A stretch of DNA of 57,747 bases from a virus, in the IMG/VR virus record IMGVR_UViG_3300044646_000955, positions 1 to 57,747 of that record; one strand, 5' to 3'. The position numbers and the translations under genes were made by a program. Every line of letters starts with the position of its first letter. Within the stretch, counting starts at the first letter, position 1. The notes below the pieces were generated by a model that worked only from the letters and a program-made list of their open reading frames with translations, was not told where the DNA came from and ran no database searches. This document shows positions 43,555-51,194 of this stretch, one piece after another.

Positions 43555-46490
43555 GCGAAGCTCCTAACGCGAAGCGCTGCGTTCACTCGCTGAGCGACGA
43601 GATCGGCATCGGTAGCGGACGCGAACACGGCGTTCTGGATCATCACGGCGGGCCCTGCCTGCGGGCGAACCATGTCGGCAAGGCCGGACTCCTCAAGGAG
43701 CCGCATGGCGCGACCGGGACGAGTGATGGGAATGACCGCCTCGGGCCCCGCCTCTCCGATGACGCCAACCGTCGGCGTCTGGACTATCCCGCCGTTGGCG
43801 AACTCCGGGATGTTTGGCACGTCGAAGGAGGCGCCGCCGAGGACAGGAACCCAGTCCGGGACGTCGAAGCTCAGGCGTCCTACCGTGTTGTTCCACGCTC
43901 GGGCGATGCCGTTGAACACGGATCGGAAGGCGGTTCCGATCACTCCTGCGACCTTCGTCACGACCGGTTCTAGCGTTGCGAAGGCGGTCCCGATGGCCCC
44001 GCTCACTCGGCTAACCGTGGACTCAACGACGCCGAAGGCAACCGCCACCACCTCCTGAACAGTGCGGAACACCTTGAGCCCGACCTCGACGGCAGTCGTA
44101 AAGACGTTCCACGCTACGGCGGCAGACTCGGTGAACCCCTTCCACGCCTTCGCTGCTGCGCTCGTGAGGAGTTCCCACACGGCCCCGATGTTGTTAGCGG
44201 CGAACTCAAAGGCAGCCCTAAGGGCGTCAAGGCTCGGCTTGATCACCCCGTCAAAGAGAAGCAGGAAGTATTCGCCAATCTGCCTAGCTCTATTGACGAA
44301 CATCCACAACACTTTGTCGGTTACGAAGTCAACTACCGCAAGGAACGGGGCGAATACGGTAGAGAGGAAGTCTACGAGAGTTGAGAACGCGTCACGAATC
44401 CACGCCGCCGCAGCGGAAGCCTTCTCGGCGATGACGGCAAACACCTCTTGCACCTTGGCGCTTATGACCTGCCATGCCCCGACAAGCCACTCTTTGGTGG
44501 CGTTGAACGCAACGACGATCGCCGCGGATACGGTCGCCCATACACCGCCGAACTTGACTACCTCGTTAGTGGCTTCCGTTACGAACGCGATCGCTTCCGC
44601 TACGTACTCGGCTAGCTCGGCGAGTTTGTCGATGGTCTCCACCAGGTACGGGACAAGCGCCTGGATGGCTACCACTAGAAGCGTGAAGCCCTCCACGGCT
44701 AGCTGAAGCGGAGTCCCGACTAGCTCAACGATGACCGGCGTGAGCGCCGTAAGGAGTTGCGTCAAGGGGGGGAGGACGACCATCGCCAGGTCGATGAGCG
44801 GCGGGAGGAGGGGGAGCAGCGCCATGGCGAGATCACGAAACAGGAGCGCTATCTGCGGCAGAAGCGGAGCCAGCCCCGCCATCACCTGTTGCAAGAACAC
44901 AAGGAAGGGCGGGAGGAGTTGCCCGAGAGCGTCGGCGAGCATCGAGAACACCGGCACAAGGGCGCGGAAGATCTCAACGATCGCCGGGAGGACCGTTGCG
45001 AGCATGCCCGCCATCATCTCCGCCATGCGCTCGAACACCGGGATGACCGCCACCGCCACGCGCTGCACGAGGATGGCTAGCGGCGGCAGGAGGTCCTTAA
45101 CTACGTCCACGATGGCGGAGAGCGCCCCGGCTAGCACCCCGGCGAACACCGTCGCTAGCTTGGCAACGATCGGGGCGAGGGTGCGGATGAGGTCGACCAC
45201 CACGTCAAGCGCGGGAGCAAAGGCGACGAAGAGGTCTAGAACGATCGGCAGAACCTTTGCCAGCACGTCCGCGAGTGCGGCGCCGATGGCGACGAACACG
45301 GGCTCTAGCCGCTCTAGGGCGGTGGATAGCGCCCTGCCGACGATCGCCGCCATACGGGAAAGGAAGTCCCCTACGACCGCTATAGCGGGGGCGAGCGCCT
45401 TGAAGGCGGACGCTACGGTCCCGGAGATGAGAGTGGCGAAGTCCCCGACTATCGCCGCTATCGGCTGAATGATCGGGGCGAGGGTCGCAAACACGACTCC
45501 TAGGTCCCCGAGCAGTGTTGAGAAGGACCGGACTAGTGTTGTGATGACGGGCCCGAACGTCTCGATGATCGGAACGGCTAGCTGCCCGAGGGACTCCCCG
45601 ATCAACGTGACCGGGCCGAGAAGCTCCATCGAAAGGTCCACGAGAGCGGGAGTCACGGCGTCCAGCGCGCCGATGATCCCGACGCCCATTGCCTCGCGTA
45701 GCTCCCCGAAGTTCGCTGCGATGCGCTCCGTAGCCTTCGCCGACGCGGCGGCGGTTCCCCCGAACTGAGTCGCTAGTTCGTCAAGGATGAGTCGTTGCGC
45801 GCTGGCGATGTCGCCTGCCTCGACCATCGCCTTGATGACTTCGCGCTGCTCCGCAGTGAACGACACGCCCGCCCGGCGTAGGGCGTTGATGCCCCTCTCT
45901 GGATCCTGAAGCGCCTTCCCTAACTGCATGGCCGCGCCCGAGAGGTCGGAGCCGAACACGGCCGACATGTCGGCCGCCCGCAGCATCACCTCGTCGAAGA
46001 TGGGTCCGACAACCTTGTTGAAGGTTAGAAGAACGTTGCTCGCCTCGATGACCGCCGTGTCGTCAACGCCGATCGTGAGCCGCAGCGAATCGGAGAGCGC
46101 CAGCACCTGTTCGCGCGTAACGCCCGCTACCCCGCCCGTTGACTTGATGAGAGCTTCCGTTGCGGCGATGGCCTTGTTTGCCGCCTCCGCCTCCAGGGCG
46201 GCCTCTCGAAGAAAGTTGCTAATCCCGAGCCCGGCTAGCGCTGCGCCGATGAGGGCGACGCCCTTCCCGAGCCCCGCCGCAATGCCGCCTAGGGCGACGT
46301 TCGACTGATGCGCCGCCTCCTTGAAAGACTTCTCCACGCGCTCGGCTGCACGCTCCGCGTCGCGAGAGATCTCGTTGAACGCGTCGCCCCTAGTGGCGTC
46401 CTTGATTGCCGCCTTGAGGTCACGCCTAAGGTTGTCCTCGAAGCCCGAGAGGTCTGGGATGATGACGATGCGAGCTTCACCCAGGGCCAC
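43551..46490 (-). CDS. Tape measure protein
   Basis: This 979-residue product starts at GTG 46490. MALGEARIVIIPDLSGFEDN starts the conserved N terminus. Residues about 85-280 form the tape-measure head (DSLRLTIGVDDTAVIEASNV, LGKALQDPERGINALRRAGV). The rest is very long hydrophobic and amphipathic helix with recurrent PxI/L motifs. By the usual 0.15 nm per residue, a tail near 145 nm is expected. A short inverted repeat (CCAGGGC/GCCCTGG) covers the start codon and could limit its translation. Confidence 0.92.
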   Translation of the reverse strand: MALGEARIVIIPDLSGFEDNLRRDLKAAIKDATRGDAFNEISRDAERAAERVEKSFKEAAHQSNVALGGIAAGLGKGVALIGAALAGLGISNFLREAALEAEAANKAIAATEALIKSTGGVAGVTREQVLALSDSLRLTIGVDDTAVIEASNVLLTFNKVVGPIFDEVMLRAADMSAVFGSDLSGAAMQLGKALQDPERGINALRRAGVSFTAEQREVIKAMVEAGDIASAQRLILDELATQFGGTAAASAKATERIAANFGELREAMGVGIIGALDAVTPALVDLSMELLGPVTLIGESLGQLAVPIIETFGPVITTLVRSFSTLLGDLGVVFATLAPIIQPIAAIVGDFATLISGTVASAFKALAPAIAVVGDFLSRMAAIVGRALSTALERLEPVFVAIGAALADVLAKVLPIVLDLFVAFAPALDVVVDLIRTLAPIVAKLATVFAGVLAGALSAIVDVVKDLLPPLAILVQRVAVAVIPVFERMAEMMAGMLATVLPAIVEIFRALVPVFSMLADALGQLLPPFLVFLQQVMAGLAPLLPQIALLFRDLAMALLPLLPPLIDLAMVVLPPLTQLLTALTPVIVELVGTPLQLAVEGFTLLVVAIQALVPYLVETIDKLAELAEYVAEAIAFVTEATNEVVKFGGVWATVSAAIVVAFNATKEWLVGAWQVISAKVQEVFAVIAEKASAAAAWIRDAFSTLVDFLSTVFAPFLAVVDFVTDKVLWMFVNRARQIGEYFLLLFDGVIKPSLDALRAAFEFAANNIGAVWELLTSAAAKAWKGFTESAAVAWNVFTTAVEVGLKVFRTVQEVVAVAFGVVESTVSRVSGAIGTAFATLEPVVTKVAGVIGTAFRSVFNGIARAWNNTVGRLSFDVPDWVPVLGGASFDVPNIPEFANGGIVQTPTVGVIGEAGPEAVIPITRPGRAMRLLEESGLADMVRPQAGPAVMIQNAVFASATDADLVAQRVNAALRVRSFA

Positions 46491-46500
46491 GCCCTGGATG

Positions 46501-46790
46501 CTAGCCCCCTAGCTGAGCCTGGAACTGCGCCCATGCGTCCTCATCCGTGCCGAACCATGCCGGGCGCCCGTCGACACGCATGGACCGAGGCGGCTCTAGC
46601 GCCTTGTCGATCTTCGCTAGGGTCGCTTCGTCGGCGTGCTCGCGTAGGGCGAAGAGGTAGAGGTGGCAGGCGCGATCCGCACTTAGGGCCGAGAGGTCAA
46701 GCCCGCGAGCGGAGCACCACCCGTCGAAGTCGCGCCAGTTGCTTACGATCCACCCGACGATGACTCCTGCTTCGTAGGGTTTTCTGCGCC
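46501..46790 (-). CDS. Tail assembly chaperone, -1 frameshift extension (T part)
   Basis: In the -1 frame relative to the upstream chaperone, an ORF runs to TAG 46503-46501: PYEAGVIVGWIVSNWRDFDG, then WCSARGLDLSALSADRACHL and YLFALREHADEATLAKIDKA, ending WAQFQAQLGG. It has no start of its own. This is the normal gpG-T layout before a tape measure. The likely slip point is the A4C3 run at 46777-46783, which is not a canonical X-XXY-YYZ heptamer. Confidence 0.72.
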
Positions 46791-47108
46791 CGTGTACTCG
46801 GCGAAGAGTTCACGCACCATGTCGGCGAGCATGGGAACGTCCAGGTTCGGTGCCACGCTCCGGAACGCTGCGTGGTCATCCTCAACCACGCAGGTCTCGA
46901 TGAGATCGACCATGACCGCCCTCCGGCGGGCGAGGGAGGCGATGGTCCCGTCTCCCTCGCCGTCGGCAACGACAGCCTCGGCCATCGCCCCTAGCTCGGT
47001 GATGTCAACCATGACCCGAAGCCGCACCGGCACCTCGTCGATGGTCCACGTGATCGGGTTAGCGGCTCGCCGCGAGGCGGCGGTGGTGAAAGCCTTGTTA
47101 CGCGTCAT
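46743..47108 (-). CDS. Tail assembly chaperone (G part)
   Basis: ATG 47108 gives 121 residues. MTRNKAFTTAASRRAANPIT, then WTIDEVPVRLRVMVDITELG and LRELFAEYTGAENPTKQ-like end. Size, position before the tape measure and the overlapping -1 frame match the gpG chaperone. It coats the tape measure during tail assembly. Confidence 0.82.
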   Translation of the reverse strand: MTRNKAFTTAASRRAANPITWTIDEVPVRLRVMVDITELGAMAEAVVADGEGDGTIASLARRRAVMVDLIETCVVEDDHAAFRSVAPNLDVPMLADMVRELFAEYTGAENPTKQESSSGGS

Positions 47109-47118
47109 TCCGACGAGT

Positions 47119-47553
47119 CTAGTCGTACGCTTTCGGCAGGGCGTCACGGAGGAAGGGGCGCCCTGGCGTCCCCTTGACGCGTCGAGCGAACACGTACGAC
47201 GACGTAGCGCCTCCCCGATACCGGCGCCGCCCGCTGCCGCTGTTGTTGATCCTCGGCCAACGGAGCGCCTGCGCGCTCCGAGGATAGATGAAGCCCGGGT
47301 TCGTCTTGCTGTAGATCCCGGTGCCCTCGTGGACGAAGAGCGCGTAGCTCAACGACGACCCGACGTAGACCACGGGGAGACCCGCCTCGACGTGCGTCTC
47401 CATCACGATAGAGCGCGACAGGGTGCCGGTGTCCTTGGGGGCGCGTCGCTTCGCCTCGCGCATCACCGCGTTGCCTCGACGCCGAAGGTCCCTAGCCACA
47501 AGACCATCCGTCGACAAGAGGAGCGCCCGAACCTCCGAAGAGTTGAGGCGCAC
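47119..47553 (-). CDS. HK97 gp10-like neck/tail-completion protein
   Basis: This 144-residue product has the HK97-gp10 pattern: GNAVMREAKRRAPKDTGTLS, RSIVMETHVEAGLPVVYVGS, SLSYALFVHEGTGIYSKTNP, and a C-terminal KGTPGRPFLRDALPKA. These proteins join head and tail. Located between the connector and chaperone genes, as expected. Confidence 0.88.
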   Translation of the reverse strand: MRLNSSEVRALLLSTDGLVARDLRRRGNAVMREAKRRAPKDTGTLSRSIVMETHVEAGLPVVYVGSSLSYALFVHEGTGIYSKTNPGFIYPRSAQALRWPRINNSGSGRRRYRGGATSSYVFARRVKGTPGRPFLRDALPKAYD

Positions 47554-47554
47554 G

Positions 47555-47827
47555 TCAGCGATTGATCACCTGCGCTAGAACCGAGGAGATCCCGCCGCCG
47601 ACGATGCCACCGGCGGCAGCGAGCCCGAACAAGAACCCGCGCGCCTTGTTGAGATCCGACTCCAGCTTGTCGATGCGCCCCTCGAGCTCAAGCGTCTGTG
47701 ACTCCGCTGACGCGAACCGCCGGTCAAGCTTGCTATGAGCTTCGTCAAGGCGAACGATGACATGGGCCATGCGCTCGTGGAGGATGGCTACCGCCACCCG
47801 CAAGTCGTCCGGTGGCTGCTCAATCAC
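47555..47827 (-). CDS. Coiled-coil membrane-anchored protein (90 aa)
   Basis: GTG 47827. Residues 1-65 form a coiled coil (ILHERMAHVIVRLDEAHSKL, LELEGRIDKLESDLNKARGF), and residues 65-88 a hydrophobic GFLFGLAAAGGIVGGGISSV segment. This topology resembles XhlA-type lysis-associated proteins, but here it lies among head-tail genes. Function uncertain. Confidence 0.72.
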   Translation of the reverse strand: MIEQPPDDLRVAVAILHERMAHVIVRLDEAHSKLDRRFASAESQTLELEGRIDKLESDLNKARGFLFGLAAAGGIVGGGISSVLAQVINR

Positions 47828-47867
47828 GGATCGGAACTGTATCGCTCACCAGCAGCCCCGTGTCGGA

Positions 47868-48923
47868 TCACTGCCGGATGTATGACCCGAGGATGTGGAA
47901 GTCGTCGGCGGGAGCGAGAGCGAACGGGGAGTTGTAATCGAAGACGTTATCGTGCCCGTTCGAGCCGACGTAGGAGAGCCGCATCTGGACGTTGCCCGCA
48001 TTGGCGTGACCGCCGATCGCGTACTGCCGTCCCGTCGACACATCCGTGAGATTGCCCGAACGAAACATCACGGGTTGAGCCGGTGCGAACGGGAGGTTGA
48101 GGTAATACTGCCCCGTACCGAAACCGGTGATGTTGTCCATGTCCACCTGAATCTCGAAGTGGACTAGATCGCCGATGGTCATGTACTGCCCCGTGAACAT
48201 CGGGGGCCCGGAGAACGTCGGCTGTGTCCCTCCGATCGTCCCGCCCACCACCATGAACGGCACCGGGCCGACGATGGGGGCGGGAGGCGGAGCGATAGCT
48301 GCAAGCTCGCAGATGGCGTCCTGCACGTTCGTGGACTCAAGCCCCTCGCACGGCTCGAACGTCACCGCGCTAGCGGGCACCGTGCAGATGGGTTCACCCG
48401 GGACGTAGGGAACCGTCTCGACGCAGCACAACGCCCACTCGTCTTGAGGCACCCCGAGCGTGAGCCGGGTCTCGACGCCGATGCACCCGCCCTCTGCCCC
48501 GACGAAGGTCTGCGCTGGCAAGGCGCGCATCCACTCGGGGTTCGGGAGCACGGCGGTCACGGCGTTGTAGACGACCGCCGCGTCCTCGATTAGCTCAAGG
48601 TACGCCGCCTGAAGAGCCGCCGCCGTTGGGGCCCGCCCACGATCGTCTACAACCGGGACGCATCGGACAAGGAGGACGAGGAGGTCCACCGTCAGGTAGC
48701 CACCCCAGCAAAGCTCCTCGGATGAGTCCTGCTGCGGAAAGGTCGCCGACTTGTAGATGCGCTCCGGGGCGACCACGAGCATCCCGCAGCAGTCGTCCCA
48801 TGCGATCCCTCCGGCCGCCACGTAGGCCCGGTTGATCGGGGCCCGGTCGCATTCCGTGAGGGCTGCCTCCACTTGCGAGAGGAGCCATGCCGCGATGTCG
48901 TGAGCGCTCCCTTGCGCCGTCAT
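47868..48923 (-). CDS. Head-tail connector with C-terminal decoration-like domain
   Basis: This 351-residue product starts at ATG 48923, overlapping the adaptor stop (ATGA). Residues 1-155 (AWLLSQVEAALTECDRAPIN, CWGGYLTVDLLVLLVRCVPV) resemble an actinophage neck/tail-terminator protein. Residues 155-205 have several Cys. Residues 210-351 form a beta-rich module (LVHFEIQVDMDNITGFGTGQ, VFDYNSPFALAPADDFHILG) resembling those at the end of minor tail proteins. The fusion is unusual. Confidence 0.72.
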   Translation of the reverse strand: MTAQGSAHDIAAWLLSQVEAALTECDRAPINRAYVAAGGIAWDDCCGMLVVAPERIYKSATFPQQDSSEELCWGGYLTVDLLVLLVRCVPVVDDRGRAPTAAALQAAYLELIEDAAVVYNAVTAVLPNPEWMRALPAQTFVGAEGGCIGVETRLTLGVPQDEWALCCVETVPYVPGEPICTVPASAVTFEPCEGLESTNVQDAICELAAIAPPPAPIVGPVPFMVVGGTIGGTQPTFSGPPMFTGQYMTIGDLVHFEIQVDMDNITGFGTGQYYLNLPFAPAQPVMFRSGNLTDVSTGRQYAIGGHANAGNVQMRLSYVGSNGHDNVFDYNSPFALAPADDFHILGSYIRQ

Positions 48924-49624
48924 CGAGCGCGCCTCGCTAGGTCCGGCGTCCACACTCGACTCTGACTCTGAAGCCGGTAGGGGTTGACGGACCGGATGAA
49001 GGCGTCCGAGATCGGAAGCCCGATACGCCCGGTCTCGAAGAGCGTCCGCTGGTCCCCTAGCTCGACCGTGACCCCTTGGCGGGTGATGCTTACCGCGTTG
49101 GACGGGAGGCGGCAGTCTGCGCCCGTTAGGGCGGCGAGGAACTCGCACGCTAGCTCCCCCATCGCTAGCTCGCCGAGCGGCGGAACGTCCACCCCGTAGC
49201 TGTAGGTCACCTTGACCGGCGGATCGTCGCACCCCTGATCGCAGGGCCAGCACTCGCCGTAGCGCATGAGGCGATCTAGCTCTAGCGCGTACTGCTCCGG
49301 GGCGAGAAGTTCCCCGAGCACCTCGACGGCCGTGACGGCGCGAACCGGTCCGGTCGCTAGCTCAAGGAAGCAGCAGTCGTGAAGCCACCCGTAGGCATGA
49401 TTCACCCGCCAGTCAACGCCCGGCCCGAAGTCCCTCACCCACGGCTGAACGCACGGGGAGTCGCACGGCGGGCGGAACCACTGCGTGACGGAGCAGAGCC
49501 CGTACCGGCGCCCGGTGAGGCTCCAGAGCAGAGACTGAGCGGCCTCCCGGGCGGCATCCAACAAGGTCTCGTCTACGTCCTCGGTGGGGCATGCCCATCG
49601 GATCGGCCACGACTCGCAGAGCAT
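48920..49624 (-). CDS. Head-tail adaptor protein
   Basis: This 234-residue product starts at ATG 49624. ACPTEDVDETLLDAAREAAQ, SLLWSLTGRRYGLCSVTQWF, then PVRAVTAVEVLGELLAPEQY and VKVTYSYGVDVPPLGELAMG, ELACEFLAALTGADCRLPSN follow the gp6/gp15-like adaptor fold common in actinophages. It connects portal and neck. Unusually Cys-rich (about 12 Cys). Confidence 0.82.
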   Translation of the reverse strand: MLCESWPIRWACPTEDVDETLLDAAREAAQSLLWSLTGRRYGLCSVTQWFRPPCDSPCVQPWVRDFGPGVDWRVNHAYGWLHDCCFLELATGPVRAVTAVEVLGELLAPEQYALELDRLMRYGECWPCDQGCDDPPVKVTYSYGVDVPPLGELAMGELACEFLAALTGADCRLPSNAVSITRQGVTVELGDQRTLFETGRIGLPISDAFIRSVNPYRLQSQSRVWTPDLARRAR

Positions 49625-49699
49625 GACCCGATCCTAACCCCTGCTAGCGCTCACGTCCCTGCCCCTCGAGCGCACAAGAGTTTTAGTAGTTCTCTCCTT

Positions 49700-49770
49700 C
49701 ACAATGGTTCTACTTCACCCCCCGAGATCTGCGGGGACCCGTCCCCGCAGATTCGCGAGGGGGTCCGCTG
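49700..49770. other. Intergenic origin-like inverted repeat
   Basis: TGGTTCTACTTC (49705-49716), CGAGATCTGCGGGGA and TCCCCGCAGATTCGCGAGG (49742-49760) form a palindromic cluster next to an A/T-rich tract (49681-49704). The 19-bp element is the exact inverse of 25297-25315 in the initiator gene. It could be a second origin, a regulatory site for the initiator, or a hairpin terminator. Confidence 0.55.
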
Positions 49771-49787
49771 ATTCTTGCCGTTCCCGC

Positions 49788-49815
49788 TGGACATTGTGCC
49801 GGGATCGTGTATACT
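49788..49815 (+). promoter_or_regulatory. Cassette promoter (class 1) for gene at 49822
   Basis: TGGACA (49788-49793), spacer with TTGTGCCGGGATCGTG, TATACT (49810-49815), ATG 49822. Confidence 0.78.
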
Positions 49816-49821
49816 AAGGGC

Positions 49822-50175
49822 ATGAGCGACACCATCATCTCCACCTTCAAGAAGGACGCAGCGGGCACGCTGGTTTGCCTCCTCCCGGCGTTCGTCCGGT
49901 CCCGAGTTGATCTCTACTCCGACTACATCCGGTCCGACGGGATGTTTGAGGTGACTCTCAACGGATCGGAGATCCGCATCCTGATGGCCCTGAAGGACAG
50001 CAACCTCACGGTCTCCGTCGGCAAGGCGACGTGGGTGATGAGCGGCGAGTACGACGAGCACGGGTTCTGGTGCGAGTACCAGTACCCGACCTACGACCTC
50101 GGCGAGCAGTCCGTCACCCTGCCCTACGTCGAGTTCTTCCGGCTCCGGGAGATCCTGCCGGGGATGATCCTCTAG
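49822..50175 (+). CDS. Leaderless protein, unknown (117 aa)
   Basis: ATG 49822 is 6 nt after TATACT. MSDTIISTFKKDAAGTLVCL... has strong strand alternation (MFEVTLNGSEIRILMALKDS, LTVSVGKATWVMSGEYDEHG) and a C-terminal helix, a small alpha/beta domain. It lies opposite to the surrounding structural genes. No family recognised. Confidence 0.78.
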   Translation: MSDTIISTFKKDAAGTLVCLLPAFVRSRVDLYSDYIRSDGMFEVTLNGSEIRILMALKDSNLTVSVGKATWVMSGEYDEHGFWCEYQYPTYDLGEQSVTLPYVEFFRLREILPGMIL

Positions 50176-50204
50176 GGCCCGGCCCCTTCTCGGAGGGCGC
50201 AAGA

Positions 50205-50234
50205 GGGGGCGCCTCCCTGGCCGGAGGCGCCCCC
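50205..50234 (+). terminator. Terminator after gene 49822
   Basis: GGGGGCGCCTCC (50205-50216) pairs exactly with 50223-50234, followed by TTTGT. Confidence 0.8.
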
Positions 50235-50278
50235 TTTGTCGTTCCTCGCTGCCGCCTCCTGCGGCCCCCCCGGACCTC

Positions 50279-50554
50279 CTAGAAGTTGAAGGAGAGCCGA
50301 GCGACGACCGCCTTGCGGGTGTAGTGAAGCGCCTGATCGGCCCGACGGCGGCGAGCGGCGAAGACCGCCTCCATCGCGTATTCCCCCCAGGCGTCCATCG
50401 CCTGCGCCCCTTCCACGAGGTACTCCTCGCACTCCGGGTCGTCGTTGAGCTTGGCGTTCATCTTCTCGATGAGGGCGACGACAAGCTTGCCGTCGGCGGT
50501 GGAGGCGAGCCGCTTGAGGCTCTCGATGATCTGTTCCGTGGTGTTCTGCGCCAT
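50279..50554 (-). CDS. Leaderless helical protein, unknown (91 aa)
   Basis: ATG 50554 is 6 nt after TATACT. MAQNTTEQIIESLKRLASTA continues with KLVVALIEKMNAKLNDDPEC and a basic C-terminal helix (VFAARRRRADQALHYTRKAV). No family recognised. Confidence 0.76.
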   Translation of the reverse strand: MAQNTTEQIIESLKRLASTADGKLVVALIEKMNAKLNDDPECEEYLVEGAQAMDAWGEYAMEAVFAARRRRADQALHYTRKAVVARLSFNF

Positions 50555-50560
50555 GTCCCT

Positions 50561-50588
50561 AGTATACATGAACCCGGAACGTTGTCAA
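50561..50588 (-). promoter_or_regulatory. Cassette promoter (class 1) for gene at 50554
   Basis: TTGACA (50588-50583), spacer with GTTCCGGGTTCATG, TATACT (50566-50561), ATG 6 nt downstream. Confidence 0.82.
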
Positions 50589-50619
50589 GGCGTAGCGGGG
50601 AAAGGTCGTGAAAAAGCTA

Positions 50620-50823
50620 GAAGGACCGGTCGCCCGTCGGCGCCGGTCCCTCTAGTTGTGAGGCGGTTCTCGCTCCTCCTATCTGACCCCGGCGCCCCCG
50701 CAAGAGCTACCGAACCCTCGGGCTTGAACCTTCCTCGGCGGTATCCGGTGGGGATCACTCCTCCCGGAACTTGGCTCCCGGTTAACCCTCCGGCCTCGGC
50801 CTCGGGGCGCTACCGCCTATGTG
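50620..50823 (-). ncRNA. Candidate structured non-coding RNA 2
   Basis: About 200 nt on the minus strand lie between a TTGACG/TACGCT promoter and an intrinsic terminator. The only early ORF is 13 codons. A perfect 7-bp closing stem GGCGGTA (50817-50811)/TACCGCC (50743-50737) encloses GC-rich hairpins including CCGGGAGCCAAGTTCCGGG. A second half (GAGGAAGGTTCAAGCCC...GAGAACCGCC) follows. Parts recall c-di-AMP or SAM riboswitch wording, but no family match can be claimed. It is not upstream of an ORF in the same transcript, so it is more likely free-standing. Confidence 0.55.
50622..50650 (-). terminator. Terminator of candidate ncRNA 2
   Basis: On the minus strand GGACCGG-CGCC pairs with GGCG-A-CCGGTCC (one bulge), followed by TTCTAGCTTTTT. 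It resembles the terminator at 41175-41204. Confidence 0.75.
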
Positions 50824-50826
50824 CAT

Positions 50827-50855
50827 AGCGTACAGGTTCCCGCACCGGTCGTCAA
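50827..50855 (-). promoter_or_regulatory. Promoter of candidate ncRNA 2
   Basis: TTGACG (50855-50850), 17-nt spacer with GGGAACCTG, -10 TACGCT (50832-50827). Upstream is a T-rich tract on the minus strand (AAAAACCTGGAAAAAGTTCC-like), as at other cassette promoters. Confidence 0.65.
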
Positions 50856-50894
50856 GCCAGAACGGGAACTTTTTCCAGGTTTTTCTTGGAGCGG

Positions 50895-51194
50895 CTAGCC
50901 CACGACGGACTTGCGGTTCTTGCCGGCGCGCTCGGCGTCAAGAACCGCCTCGACGCGCTCGGGATGAGCGGCCATGTAGGCCAGCACGTCCGCTACAGAG
51001 TGCTCTCCCGGGTTGAACTCGTGAGATGGGGCGATGGGGGCGATCGGCTCGGGAGCGGGTGCAGAGGGCGCCTGGGGCGCCTCTCGTGGCGCTTCAACGC
51101 TAGGCGAGGGCTCAGGGGCGGGAGGGGCGTCGATACGGACCATGCGCCCGCCTCGATGGCGATAGAGCCCGTGGAGGATGCCGTCGGCACTCAT
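50895..51194 (-). CDS. Pro/Ala-rich tail-region protein (99 aa)
   Basis: ATG 51194 overlaps the tail-tube stop (ATGA). MSADGILHGLYRHRGGRMVR is followed by a Pro/Ala/Glu linker. The end, HSVADVLAYMAAHPERVEAV followed by LDAERAGKNRKSVVG, is a motif seen in small actinophage proteins after the tail tube or capsid genes. Function unknown. Confidence 0.75.
   Translation of the reverse strand: MSADGILHGLYRHRGGRMVRIDAPPAPEPSPSVEAPREAPQAPSAPAPEPIAPIAPSHEFNPGEHSVADVLAYMAAHPERVEAVLDAERAGKNRKSVVG

Noticed and set aside
43672-45468. Long + strand ORFs opposite the tape measure
   Set aside because: They are shadows of the tape-measure coding frame in GC-rich DNA.
50620-50823. c-di-AMP (ydaO-type) riboswitch
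   Set aside because: Only short GC-rich stretches resemble it. The required core positions could not be aligned by eye and no regulated gene follows before the terminator.
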